Below, piece by piece: positions 25,201-36,779 of a stretch of 64,000 nt of DNA. The DNA is from Rallus limicola. Taxonomy: Eukaryota; Chordata; Aves; Gruiformes; Rallidae. The notes under the pieces are model-generated. The model had not been told where the DNA came from and ran no database searches. It saw nothing but the letters and a program-made list of their open reading frames with translations. The stretch spans positions 73,724,520 through 73,788,519 of the forward strand of contig JAKCOZ010000001.1 in assembly GCA_022605955.1 (NCBI GenBank). Direction: 5' to 3'. The number at the start of each line of letters is the position of its first letter. The stretch's first letter is position 1. Position numbers and translations under genes: made by a program.

Positions 25201-25428
25201 GAAACTAATTTAAAAGCCAATTAAGACACTTTAGTCCATGGATTGCCCTCATCACTGAAGCTCACTGGTCATTCCCAGCAGCCTCACACTCCCTCCCTGA
25301 TTGCAAGGGTAGAACCGTAAATAACATAACAAGCTGCCTTCACAAGCTGAGGTTCTCTTCATACAGACCACTCTCTCCTTTGTTGGATGTCCCAAGCCTT
25401 GCATAATCTTGGTCAGATTGAGGAGAAA
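22252..25428. other. Non-coding DNA, nothing firm
   Basis: No gene is visible. A pyrimidine-rich stretch lies at about 24690-24730 and an A-rich run at about 24910-24945. Words resembling old bird/reptile repeats (ACTTACTCATATTTAATCACGTAAGTACT) occur near 24040-24075 but are too short and diverged to claim as a copy. Confidence 0.55.
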
Positions 25429-25449
25429 AGAGAGAGAGAGAGAGAGAGA
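25429..25449. repeat. (AG)n microsatellite
   Basis: About ten uninterrupted AG dinucleotides followed by AAAAA. Confidence 0.95.
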
Positions 25450-28400
25450 AAAACCAACTGCAGAGAAGATCTCATCCCTTTGCTTGTGCTGACTTTTCCA
25501 GGCCAGTTATTAATTTCATTTGCATCATCTGAAGCAAGGTACTATCCAGTATGGTAGAAACTCAGCAAGAGTGTAGCCCAGGAAAGGAAAGGTCCAAACA
25601 GAAACTCGCTCAGAAATTTTGACAAACGTGACCGTAGGCATCGCCGTGCAACTACAAAGCACAGAACAGAATCCTGATGGATCAGTCATAATGTATATAA
25701 ATACTGATAGATCAGATCTGCCCGAAGATGGCATATTTGTTGGCAGACAGACGTATCTGCTGATGCTTAAATGCACAAAGAGAGACAGAGATCACAAATT
25801 GATCATGCGGTTTGCCTCTATCCATCTACTACTGCAGTCCCCTACTCTTCAGCAGCACCTGAAGGAAACTGGAACCAGAGCCACTGCTCAGACACGATGA
25901 TCTTCAATGTCCAAACAACAGCAAAAAAAAAAATAAAAAAAAAAATCAAGCTACACTGCAGGGCATGTTTTCAGCTTTTTTTTTTTTTCAAGATGACGCT
26001 TGGGGATTTAACTGCAAAACTCCCATTATTAATAGAAGTTGCACAGCTAAATCCCCACGTACTATAACAAAAATATCGCCTTACATTTCTCTCTGGTACC
26101 ACTCCTGATCTGTGCTGACAGCTCTCTCATCATGAATAACATTATGTCAGGCTGCCCAATGATTCCTGAAACTGTCAACAATGTTTAAAGTCAAGTTCTC
26201 CAAACTTTTTAAAACTTAATCATCTTCACTCTGGAAGCATAAAAGTTGAATGCAATAGAAAATGTGCAGATTCACAGCAAGTTTTATTGACTTGCTGGCC
26301 GAAGACATCATCTAGCTGTTGAAACATTTACATACTACAAAGCACTGTCTATAGAAAGGCTGTCCTGAAAGGCCAAAATATACATGAGATGGCAGAAAGA
26401 GGTGAGAAATTATGGAGAATAGTGCATAGCATACTAGATTTTTACACTAAATTATCAAAGCCTTCAGTCAATCCGATGTCTGCAATCAGCCTAGTTTGGG
26501 GAATTTTGTAACACCATATACAAGCACAGCTGAGAAAAAAAACGTCCTGAGAAATCTTAATTTCCTTGTCTTTTTCTGTGAAAAATCTCACTCACAATGT
26601 CACTTCTCAAAGTGTGGAAGACCATCAATCCTCCCATTTCCTTTCATTTAGTTTTCTTTTGGGTTTTTGGTTGGTTTTTAGTTTTAATTACTGATCATCA
26701 ATGTGATGTAAAGTTCTAGACTGAAAGCTTGAAAAAAAAGTAATCAATGTATGCAGGTCCACAGGGGGCACTAGTAAAGAAAATGCTACTGAACAATCTT
26801 CTGAAAGGAAGCCAATCAACTTGACATTTTTAAATGGCTCAATTAAAAATAAATACATATATAAAATGTTTCAAATTGAGTGCTTGGTAAATGTTGTATA
26901 CACTTTAAACACCTATGTTTTACATTCTTTTTTGTTACTTCTGCACTCTCCTTTTGTTGTCTAGAAGGGTCTTTTCAGCAAGAATGACATTAACGGGTAC
27001 CCCAGACCTGCAAACTATTGACCCACATACAGTCAAGCACACAACAAAATATTAGCAGGATCAGGAGGAGAATAAAAATCTCTCAAAAGTGTGTGAAACA
27101 AAGAGATAGCAACAAACAGAAAAAAACCCTATTTCTTTCCCTGCTCAGTTATTCATTGTACATGAATTGTAGCAGGTGCAACATTCTGAGGCAGGGAAAA
27201 AAAGAAAAAAAACACCCCACACTTGCTACCAGAGGATAGCTCTAATAAACCTGCTCTAGGAGAACCACTGCGAGAGGGGACTTTCACAGAGCACCATGAA
27301 ATATCTACTGAAAAAAATAATCTCCTGCAAAACCCCCTCACTTGACTACTACTATTCTGTTACCAATCTTTTTTTACTTATTAAGTTCATGGTACTTCCA
27401 TGAAAATGAACCCTTTCTCCTGTCATCATCTATCACAGGAAGCACGTACATTTTGGTAGACAATAAACAGGGGACAAAATCCTAGCAAGCTCATAGGAAA
27501 ACCTATTCACCTGCCTGAATCATATAGAAAGCCACTCGAGATTTCCAAACTCAACAGATTTTGCATCTTCTGAGGTTGACCCTTGATTATTAACAAATGC
27601 TCCGGTGTCTGTGCTTATCTCAAAGCTGCAACTCCTTGCATCAAGCGATCACACCAGGCTTCACTTTTAAAATTTCAAGATCTAGTTTTAATGCCCAGAA
27701 TGCATCAGCTGAACACACATTAGAAGTTCAGAAACAGAAACACAAAGAAAAAGGGATGCAGGATGTATTAGTTTATAATACCAGAACTATTTTCTCAAGT
27801 TTGCATTTCAGGACTTAAGATTTTTGATTTGCCTTTGCTGGCAACATTTTTAAAAAATTTTTATTTTACAGACTGTTGAACCAAAGCAGATTAACAAAGC
27901 AGCTAATAAAATCTCTGTGCACTGTATTGAAGTTCTCTTCAAAGATTTTCAACATATGTTTCTTGAAGAAATAGAGTGTGTATCTGTGAGCTTCTCTCAA
28001 GAGCTAATAGAACAATTTCATTTGCAGAGGAAAGCAGAGTTATTCTGCTGGTTCCATATTAACCTGGGAAACCCTTTAATATCAAGGGTATTTCCTCAAA
28101 ATCTGTTCCCACCAGTCTTTTTCACTTTTGAAGGAGCAGAAAGGGGTTGAAGCAGAACAGAGAAACATTCTCACAGGGAGCCCACATGATAGGGCCTATC
28201 TTAAAGTTCTTATCTGTAGGAAATTTATTTGGCCATGAGAATCTAAGCTCCCTGTTCACAGAGAAAATAAAGATTACACACAAAAGGTCCTCCTCTTATT
28301 TTGGCACTGGGTAACCATGGATAAAAATAGAGTAAGGAAGAAGAAAAAGTGATCAGCAGCTGTTTCCTTTAACTTCTTTTTAATTGCCCCCAGTCCAGCC

Positions 28401-28657
28401 ACTGATGTGGTATGGCCTAGAAAAGGATAAACCAAATTACTATCTACAGCTCATGTGTAGATACACACGCTAGTCTCTCATACTGCCTTTGCTACATAAA
28501 GAACAGAAGAAGGATTTTCTTGCTCTTTTTTCCTCCCCTCTTTTCTTTTGTCAGAAAAGAGATGTCTCTATTTGTGAGAGAGACACAAAGAAAGAGACAG
28601 GTGGTTACTCATTAGCACCACGTTCTCTGATAGCCAAGTAGCACCAATATTTTTGTT
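25450..28657. other. Non-coding DNA; A/T runs
   Basis: A-rich run at 25923-25945 and T run at about 25977-25989. The open frame at 25619-25900 on the plus strand is opposed by another on the minus strand and has no recognisable family. Nothing else was identified. Confidence 0.55.
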
Positions 28658-29018
28658 ATAGAATCAGAGAATGGTTTGGGTTGGAAGGGGCCTCAAAGAT
28701 TGTCTTGTTCCAACCGCCCTGCCATGGGCAGGGACACCCTCCACTAGACCAGGCTGCTCAAAGCCCCATCCAGCCTGGCCTTAAACACACCCAAGGAGGG
28801 GGCAGCCACAGCTTCTCTGGGCAGCCTGTGCCAGCACCTCACCACCCTCGTAGGGAAGAATTTCTTCCTAATGTCTAAACTAAACTTGCCCTCTCTCAGC
28901 TTGAAGCCATTGCCCCTTGTCCTATCACTACACTCCTTGGTGAACAGTCCCTCTCCCACTTTCCTGTTGGACCCCTTTAAGTACTGCTAATAGGTGATAA
29001 TTAGGTCTCCCCATCTCA
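28658..29018 (-). mobile_element. CR1 LINE, 5'-truncated copy
   Basis: Minus-strand CR1 retrotransposon. Its 3' tail lies at the left (28658 onward: ATAGAATCAGAGAATGG, the complement of the ATTCTATG-type tail), followed by GGTTGGAAGGGGCCT. Reading leftwards on the minus strand, the interval 28744-28959 remains open and encodes the C-terminal end of the CR1 ORF2 protein. Recognisable pieces include DRTRGNG, LDIRKKFF and WHRLPREAV. CR1 ORF2 normally supplies endonuclease and reverse transcriptase; here only the last part survives, so the copy is dead. The 5' break is near 29010-29025. CR1 is the dominant LINE of birds, and it is the main clue to the source organism. Confidence 0.93.
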
Positions 29019-29224
29019 GGGGACCCAACCACGATGTGCATCTTCCATGTTTGCCCATAACTGCACTAACATTCAAATCCTGTACCACGTAAATACCAGA
29101 TAAAAGATACAACATTGTCCTGAAACTTGACTAAAATAATTTTAGATCCAGCCTATGTTAAGTGGAACAATAACAAGAGAAATAGACAATTAGATATACA
29201 GAAAAAAAAATATTGACAATGAGG

Positions 29225-29376
29225 GCAGTACAGCATTGAAGCATATGCCCAGAAACTGAGTAAGACCCTGAAAAACCTGAACTAATTTCCAAGTTGGCCC
29301 TCCTTTGACTAAACGGTTGGACCAGAAGATTTTTAGAGGTTCTTTCCAACCTAATTCTGACTCTAAAAATCACATA
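29225..29376 (+). mobile_element. Old CR1 LINE 3'-end fragment
   Basis: Plus-strand, diverged CR1 tail. ATGCCCAGAAACTGAG, GACCCTGAAAAACCTG, CGGTTGGACCAGAAG and AGGTTCTTTCCAACCTAATTC follow in the usual CR1 order and spacing. It is clearly older than the minus-strand copy 200 bases upstream. The two therefore represent separate insertions in opposite orientation. No open frame remains. Confidence 0.8.
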
Positions 29377-30173
29377 TTAAGCCAAACTATCCACTGCTAG
29401 CAACTAGTTTTGGGGTTACTTGTGTAGCAGACTGGTCGCACATTTGCAACATATTTTATTCTCCCAGGAAAATTCCTCATTAAGTTGAAAAAGCACATAA
29501 AATTGCCCAAAGGAACGCTAGATCAAGAAACATGAATGGTTGTGTCTTGTCCCTCTGAGTTCTGTGCATCTCCTCAAATTTCTATATGAAAAATAATTAC
29601 CAATTCTTTACTAAAGAGTAAGATAGAAATAACACAGATCTTGGTCCTTGCAGTGATTATTCAGAAATTGTTTTGGTAGAGGAGTAGGTTTGCCAAGACA
29701 GAATTCGTTCAGGGGCTGCTTGAAGCTCTGCTGAATGTTTATATCAACTTCTATGCAATCTGACATTCCCAAAAAGAACTGACAAGTAATGGACTGGAAA
29801 CGCAGGGAAACCTTTACACAACACAGAAAAAGAGTTTCAAAAGAAATGGAGTTTAAGAGCTACATTTCTTAAACTGGCTTTGATAAGGGACTGGCCCGAG
29901 CAGAAGCCCTCTGAGGAACTTTCAGACCAAGATGACACTCCGAGTTGCTCTCAAGTGCAACACAGAAGTTACAATATGAGGCTGCAGCAATATTCCCCTC
30001 TGGGTTTTATTTTGTCAGATTTGACAAACCCAAACAGACTTTACACCAATTAGAATTAAAGACAGAAAGACCCTCCAGGGAAGCATGAGAATGTCCAGGA
30101 GTAAGGTCCTGGCACTCTGCCTCTGGAAATCTGCCCTCATCCCATGCTCCAGGCTGGTCTTGGGTGGGACCTA
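29377..30173. other. Non-coding DNA, nothing recognised
   Basis: No gene, repeat or structure was recognised between the CR1 fragment and the hairpin at 30174. Confidence 0.6.
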
Positions 30174-30216
30174 GGTCTCACAAGCTGGGTCCACTGGTGC
30201 TGCAGCTTGTGAGACC
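30174..30216. repeat. Hairpin with perfect 14-bp stem
   Basis: GGTCTCACAAGCTG (30174-30187) and its exact complement CAGCTTGTGAGACC (30203-30216) flank a 15-base loop. The stem is uninterrupted and half G+C. I found no flanking element to explain it. It could be a small inverted duplication or part of a structured transcript. The stem is shorter than a typical microRNA precursor. Confidence 0.9.
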
Positions 30217-31571
30217 GCAGGCTGTAGTGAAGAGTATTTCACCTTCACCATCACCAAACCGGGAGCTGGTTGGGGCAGCAAGAAGTCTCAGCTGGAACCT
30301 GGGTCTATCTAGATGAATCTATTGTATTGTAGGGCTTAGCAACAGTGCTGGGGCATGAGCGGAAACAGGGTATTTTGCAGTTCCCTCCCTGGAATAACAG
30401 ATATCCTCCACCTGAAGAAAAGGAAACGGACCTAAGCACATACATAGAACTGCATACATAGAAACAGAATTCAGTGACACAGACTTGCCAATAAATGCTC
30501 CAACTTTTATAGGGGGAATGAAGCAGACATTGATCTTTCCTGAAACTTTAACAATTTTCCAGCAGGATCCTTCCATCTCTGTAGCTTCAGGACTCTGAAA
30601 AGCAATTCATGCCAGGGCCACCCTGGAAATTTTTTCTAAACCTTAACAGACTGAAATGTACTCTTGCTTCTCTCTAGCCATCACTGAAAGTGACATTGGT
30701 TGGGTTTTTTTTTTTTCTTTTTCTCTTTCCTTGTTAATTCCTAGCTGGAGATAATGTTCTTTGGTGACTAAATACATACGCAGCTCATCCCAGTAGGAGT
30801 AACATGACTTTGTTTTTTCACATCGTGAAGTCTGTTTAACAAGTAATGGGCTCTGTCCACACTCCATCACTCTCAACTGTTTCAACAAGATGTAAGAACA
30901 GTGTTGGTCAACACAAGTTATTAAATGCCTCCTTCTTCATCCATCTTGAAGAATAGGAAGGGTATCCCTAGAGTCTCTCCAAATCTGAAAGTAACATCTT
31001 TAACTTCTTATGTGTAGTCATGCTGGTTCACTCTAATAATGGGTGAAGATTCACACACACAATTTTGGAGGGTTCTTAATGATTACTTCAGAAAGAATAT
31101 CGCTACTAAAATATCAAAACTCTATCTAAACAAGCTTGTAAAATATTCCTCTGCCTTTCTTTATACTGCTAACAGTCTCTGCTTGCTACTTCACTCCCCA
31201 AATCTTTCCCTCAAACAGCACCAATTGTGTGCTGAAGAGTGCTGTCCTTCTCTTTTTTACACGTGGGTAACACATAACCATCTTTCCTCCCCCGCCTCGT
31301 CTTAACGTGTTGCAGAATAACTGAGGACATTCTCCTCAGAGCTTGTAAAATGACAACTAACACTGGGATAATTGTCTACGAGGTGACAACTGCTCCATCC
31401 AAATGTCTGCAAAACATCTCAGCAAGTCTCTTCAATTAACAAAGTCAAGTATGATTGATTTAATTTTCACTTGAGAGTTCTTCTCAGAAGAACCGGTTCA
31501 GGTGTATCCAACAAGGCATTTATTGAAACAGAATAGGTAAGGATTAAATATTCAGCATTCATACAGAGCCC
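30217..31571. other. Non-coding DNA, nothing recognised
   Basis: A T-rich tract at about 30704-30730 is the only simple-sequence feature. Short overlapping frames show no domain. Confidence 0.6.
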
Positions 31572-31760
31572 TGCATCCAAGCATCTTGAACGCTTTGTAA
31601 GTCCTTAATTAATTAAGACTCAAGTTATCCTCTGTGGTAGAGAAATATAGCCTTGCCTACTCAGTAGGTCAAGGTGTGAGGCAGAAATAGGCCAAATGAA
31701 TTGGCCAAGTTCCCACAGAAAGCATGTGACAGAACTGGAAATTCAAACTGCTTCCATTCT
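31572..31760 (+). repeat. MIR-like (CORE-SINE) fossil
   Basis: The order of words follows the MIR/CORE-SINE pattern as I know it. First comes CATCTTGAACGCTTTGTAAG (from CTCAAAGCGCTTTACAAA), then TTAATTAATTAAG. Next are TCCTCTGTGGTAG, then GAATTGGCCAAGTTCCCACAGA (from CTTGCCCAAGGTCACACAG). Last are GTGACAGAACTGGAAATTCAAAC and GAGACTCCTTGCACT. Divergence is high, as expected of an amniote-age insertion. A 14-bp palindrome CTTAATTAATTAAG lies inside (31604-31617). Confidence 0.6.
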
Positions 31761-32876
31761 GAGACTCCTTGCACTCCCCCCACAAAAAAACTATCGCACC
31801 ACTGCTCATTCTTCCCTCACAAATATTTGTAATTTTTTTTTTTTTTAACATGACTGTCATTTCCAGTTGGAGGGAGCAACGCACCATCACCGAAGCAGCT
31901 CTTAGAAGCTTCTTTAGAGGAAGAAAATATAAGAGCTATGTAGAACAGGAGGGTTTAGGGTTGTTAACCTGATACTTGTTCTGATTTTTATCAGCCTAGT
32001 CCAGGGTTTGGAAAGCTCCGATAAGCTGAAATTGGTAACTTCGATATTTTTGTGACTTTATGCCATCATCCATAATGCTACCAGATAGTAAAACATTATT
32101 CATGATGACATAACACCTGGAGAAAGCATTATGCTTATGAAAAGACCGTGGGTTTAGCCAATTCAGTTCAAGAGCTTGTGAGCATTTCTGAGTTTTTAGC
32201 CAGGCTCTATCAGCTCTGGTTATTACCTCCGTCCTTTTTCTGGCAAGCTGCTCCAAAATAAGCAGCAAATAATGTGGCTGCATTGTCTACCCTACGCAAA
32301 AGCCATGCAAGGGTTTAATGGCTTGATGCACAACAGGAAAGATACAGGTCGCTGTCATCTGTTAAACCATGACCTTGTGAAGGAAACTGAAAAGAAATTT
32401 AGGGAAGAAAAAAGAGAAAGAAATCAGACTGTCCTGCCTTCACAGACCTCTGCCTTTTGTGTGAAGGCAGCTATAAAACACGTGTCGCGGAAGCCACAAA
32501 GCTGGTAAGGAGAGACAGTGGGAGAAAAGTTGTCTTTTGCTCGGCAGAACCCCAGCACATCTCCTGTAGATGCTGGGAGTCAGCGAATGTTTAGTCAGAA
32601 GTTTCCACCGACTCCTTAAATTCAGCATCTCGGGGGCCTTGCTGCTTAATAAAGACTACGGGGTGTTGAGAAGCACAGTATATTATTTCATTAAGTGCTT
32701 TTCGGGAGAAGGGGATTTAGAAGTAAAACTGCTGGCTTTGTGTGGCAAGGTTATGACCTTTGACAACTTCGGAGCTTATCTCTTTCATCTTCCCACTCCC
32801 CTGAGACCCCGAACTTGCGGAGGGATGGAAGCGGGTAAGCCGGGGCCAGACAGAGTCCAGCATTGTTATGGGGCTG
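31761..32876. other. Non-coding DNA, nothing recognised
   Basis: T run at about 31832-31847. The 168-codon plus frame at 32570-33076 is one of the longest in the window but runs straight through the (CT)n tract, giving a Ser/Leu repeat, and shows no domain. I do not consider it a gene. Confidence 0.55.
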
Positions 32877-32956
32877 CCTCCTCTCCCTCTCCCTCTCTCC
32901 CCTTCTCTCTCTCTCTCTCTCTCTCCCTCTCCCTCTCGCTCTCTTTTTTTCCCCCT
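32877..32956. repeat. (CT)n-rich polypyrimidine tract
   Basis: Sixty-one uninterrupted pyrimidines (32877-32937), one G, then eighteen more. The core is about nine CT repeats flanked by CCCTCT units. Mirror-symmetric (CT)n of this length can adopt triplex DNA. It causes the Glu/Arg-rich and Ser/Leu-rich frames on the two strands. Confidence 0.95.
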
Positions 32957-33119
32957 AAACAAAACAGATCTGAACTGAGCCAAGGAAACAAAAATGTATT
33001 GTTCCTCCCAGATGGAAGCGAGTGTCGCCTAGGTAACCAGATTAATCTCCTTTTTCTCTCCCTTCCTCTCTTGTAGTGCGGTAATCGGTGGGCTCTTTTC
33101 ACAAAAAAGCCAGCCTCAA

Positions 33120-33640
33120 AGCTGGGGCTCTAACTAGGTTCCTAATTAGCTGCAATTTACAATGAAGACAACATGATGAGATAATAGAAATTTGCAAAAT
33201 AATGACATACCTCAGCAAAATATTCCTCCTCCTAAGAACCATTTTTATACAAAAACAATAAAGAGGGCCCTTCTAAAGCAAAGCTGGAAAATGGTGGTGT
33301 ATTATGTGACACAGAACATTATTGTTCGCCTCTTGTTCCCCCAATCAACAGCTTATTGTTTGGCATCTTAAATAAAAATGACTCAAATACAGGCCACATA
33401 ATGATCTCCATTGCGCTAATACACTGTATATACAGAGTAGTCAAAAATGTACCCAAGCCAAGGCCAGTGGGGCTGATAAAGTACCGAGGCCCAGAAAGGT
33501 AATTTACAATACAATGCGCTAACTATTATTACTGGTCTTAATCACACATATCTTTCTGATTTCTGTCAGGATGCGCTCTGACATCAAAAAAGGGCACCCG
33601 AACAGGGGGCAGCTAGTTAATGAAATATGATGGATCGCAT
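33120..33640. promoter_or_regulatory. Candidate conserved non-coding element
   Basis: Repeat-free block, closed in all frames for long coding, and rich in homeobox, SOX and forkhead-like words: CTAATTAG, ACAATG, AACAATAAAG, TTATTGT, GCGCTAAT. Two words recur: AATTTACAAT at 33154-33163 and 33501-33510, and TGCGCTAA at 33412-33419 and 33515-33522. Ordered reuse of short words is typical of developmental enhancers. This is inferred from content; no alignment was possible. Confidence 0.35.
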
Positions 33641-33729
33641 TTGTTTTCATGTGGTGGTTAGCTCAAACGAAGCAGCCTCCAGACTGTTAGCCAACAGTCT
33701 TCTCTTGTGCAACATCAAAGGCTCCCATT

Positions 33730-33960
33730 GACGGGGGGGTGGGGGGAGAGGGAGGGCGGCGGGAAGGGGGATCACGGGGAGACAGCACAGAGGGAGGAGC
33801 GCCGAGCAACTCAAAGGACCATTAATCGTAATCTCTACCTTATGTCCAAAAGGGGAGAGCAGAGAAACATAACGGGCCGGGGCCGACCTGCCACTGATTT
33901 CAAGGAGGAGGAGGAGTGTCAGCACCTCCACGCGCAGTGCGGGAGTGGCCCGGACCATGT
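33730..33960. promoter_or_regulatory. Small CpG-rich, G-quadruplex-prone island
   Basis: I count 14 CpG in about 240 bases in an otherwise CpG-poor window, with raised G+C. The left part (33733-33778) has at least five G-runs of three to seven in under 50 bases, meeting the usual G-quadruplex pattern on the plus strand. It directly follows the AT-motif block at 33120-33640. It could be a promoter of an unannotated transcript or an enhancer core. No TATA box or convincing first exon was found. Confidence 0.4.
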
Positions 33961-34537
33961 GCTGCTGCCAAAACTTGGTGTTTCACTGCACAAGGGTCAC
34001 CTGTCACCACAGACGTAAGGAGCACGTTCTTGCTAGAGCTGGACAAGAGGGAAAGGGGTGGAGTTCAGGGCAGTTTGTATCTCAGCAGAAATTTTTCACA
34101 AATGGCAGCAGAGTGTCTAAAACTGTCAGGAGTAAAAGCAGCAGCGGCAAAAATCATTCCTTATTTATTTGTGGACCTGTCACTCCTGACCATCCCAGCT
34201 GCAAATGTTCAAGAACTACTGATTGACGGGTTGTCCCTTAAATAAGTGCACCAATAGCCACATTGGGCAAGGACAGGAAAGCATTATCACATGCCCTGAC
34301 CCGGTCTTTTGGTTCCTGAGTACAGCAAGAAGCCTAACTTCCTTCAGAAAGTAACCCAGAGGAATCAGAAAAGTCCTATTACAGAGAGAGCAAACCAACT
34401 GCTGAAAACCACTGACAAGGGTACCTGGTTCTGGTGGTACAGCAAGGTCCTGCAAGACAGTTTACAATGAGGGTTAACCTTCCAAAGCAGCATTATAATA
34501 CTGCTGCCATCTGTTTATGCAACTTCTTTCATCTTTA
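33961..34537. other. Non-coding DNA, nothing recognised
   Basis: Frames of about 100 codons cross from the CpG-rich block into this stretch in several phases. None has a recognisable domain. Confidence 0.5.
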
Positions 34538-34690
34538 AGGATCTCAAAGCACTTAAATGGTATTATAAGTTTGCTGAGGAGAGCTACTGAATACATTAAT
34601 GATGAACATTATGCTATTCAAGAGTGAGGGAAAGAAGCAGATTTTAGAAGTACTCCAAATATACCCATTCTAATGAGTGCTGCCATCAGA
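34538..34690 (+). repeat. Possible SINE fossil
   Basis: AGGATCTCAAAGCACTTAAATGG at the start fits the head of the same old SINE class as 31572-31760. A later TGAGGGAAAGAAGCAG could be its decayed GAGGCA segment. The middle is too diverged to follow, so the right border is a guess. Confidence 0.3.
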
Positions 34691-35029
34691 TTTTAAACAG
34701 GAGACAGAACAGACTGGACTTTGGGGTTTAAGATGTTATTCAAAACACTCACACAAGAAACACACGGGGGTACCCATTCATGTCGAGCCCCTTTGGAAGT
34801 GTAATGTGACACCTTTAAACCATCGACAGTGAAGCTTCAAACAATAATTAAAAAAAGAAGCACGCAAATTTAAGACACAGAATGACGCTGAAAGTAAGCT
34901 TCGATTCTGGAAACATCTCTGCTATGAACAAACATGCCCTGGCCTGCAGAGATTTCTAGGAAAAATGAGAATGAGGTGGACAAACGTGCAGCATTTGGTC
35001 TTTAAATGGAAATAAACAACAATAAGTGA

Positions 35030-35155
35030 TTGATGGTCAGATTCTAACGTGCTTACTCATACTTAATGCTATTCTCTCCATGAGAATAGCTCATTCAGAA
35101 GGACTACTTGCAGAATAAGGTGTTATTCAGTGCAAGAGCATCAAAACTGTCTCTG
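35030..35155. repeat. Possible old palindromic MITE-like repeat
   Basis: The order TCAGATTCTAACGTGCTTACTCA, ...CCATGAGAATAGC..., GGACTACTTGCAGAATAAGG resembles a common bird/reptile palindromic repeat in which a CCTGATCCTGCA-type end is mirrored around a CCATTGAAGTCAATGG-type centre. The resemblance is from memory and the copy is diverged. Confidence 0.3.
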
Positions 35156-36779
35156 AAAAACAAAATTATGTGTAAGGTACTTGAACTGCCAGCAAGGCAG
35201 CCCTACTCTGACAAATGCTGAGCATCTTCTTATCCCACTGACTTGTGCCTGTATGGGAGCTGGCAATCTCCCAGAAGTCTCCTGACACACAGGCTCAGGC
35301 AGCACCTAAGAAAAGAGCAGGAAAGTATCGAAAACAGCTTTGAACCTGTGAACCCAATTCAGTGTAAATCCTGTGTTGACATGACTGAGCATGGAAAGAA
35401 ATGGAGTCAGTGATGCTTCTCGGCAGCAACCGAAGGCCAGATCTAAAGATTTGTGCATTAGTTTGTTTTTGTTTCCAGACACCATATACATTTCTGTGGA
35501 GGACTGAATATATAGGCTATTCTTTTCAGGCTCATCTGAAAAAGTAAGACTCCATTCACAATTTTTATTTCTAAACACAGAAATAAGCTTTTACCTAGAG
35601 CATTTTTCTCCTTTGGAGCTTATACCCTACTTCTGCTTAATCTATCTAAAGGTTTTATCACTGTATTCTTAGATAATCCCGCATGGAGCAGCTACTGCAC
35701 ATTGAGGATTCAGAAAAGCAGGAACAGCGTTGCTGCCCTGCGCATCCTGTGCTGGAGTCTGAACGGCAGCGCTGTATCTGCGCAGCCTGGCATGATTAAC
35801 ACTGACTTGCCATTTTACACAGAAACATTAACTCTTCCAAGCAAGCACTTCCCCCCCACTCACCCCCCCCCTCCAGCTCCTTGGAAGAGTTAGTTTCCCA
35901 CAATTACAGTGCTCAATCTGGTATTGCAGGCACACAACATAAATTGAATTCAAGGGGATATCTGTATACTCAGCAACTAAAGGTTTGGGACCTTAAATAT
36001 TAACTTTTTTCCATAATAATCATATCGAAGGAAGCCAAAACTTTGGGCCTGATTCTGCAAGATGAATACCATAATCTGGGGGGTTGTTTTGTTTTCTTTT
36101 TGAAAGTAACAGAACTATTTGTGTAAATAACACTTGCAAGGCTGGGCACTCAGTGCATTTTCTTTTCCAGCATTCTGAGTGGCTGGCACAGGGGGAGTTC
36201 TCCAGCATGAATCTCACTGCGATCACCTACACCGTTCCCCTGGAATAGCACCTGCGCCTTTGTGGCCCTGAACTGCTCCGACATTGCGAATTTACAAACA
36301 GCTTTTGAAACAGGACTCAAAGATCCTTCGGTATGAGCAAAATCCAGTGTGCAACATGACTGCCTTGCCTTGATATTATTGTTATTACCACTCTCAAGCT
36401 TTGGATAGCTGTGTCTCTCCAATGCATTTAATTAGCATCTCTGATAGCCTTCAATCTCCCTGCATTCCCTACCTCTCAACAACTAGCAAGCACCGAGACA
36501 AACTACACAAACAAACGGGTTCACACAGGACACAAGAAAATCCATGCAGCTAACTTCAGTTTAATGTTCTTCAACTCTCTTCCTCCTTCCTCTACCCTTG
36601 CCCCTGCCCCCCAGGGGAGGTGGGAGGAATGGTTTAAATCAATAACCAAAGGCTTCAATTTTCCAAACCCTTGAGCCATTAGAGCTCCGAGTCCTCAGTG
36701 CACCCGCCATAACCTCCCCCACCCCTGCACGCACACATCCACACATGCACGTAACACACATATAAGAGATACACTCCCA
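35156..36779. other. Non-coding DNA; C-runs
   Basis: C-rich patch at 35850-35876. TTTGGGCCTGATTCTGCAAGA near 36040 is a fragment-like word of the same old repeat class as 35030-35155. Otherwise nothing is recognised. Confidence 0.5.

Noticed and set aside
25619..25900. Plus frame of 93 codons with fairly normal amino-acid use
   Set aside because: Opposed by another open frame on the minus strand, no recognisable domain and no splice context.
28744..28959. Minus-strand open frame with WHRLPREAV-type sequence
   Set aside because: Also a CR1 ORF2 remnant inside a truncated LINE.
32570..33076. 168-codon plus frame
   Set aside because: Reads through a (CT)n tract giving a Ser/Leu repeat; no domain.
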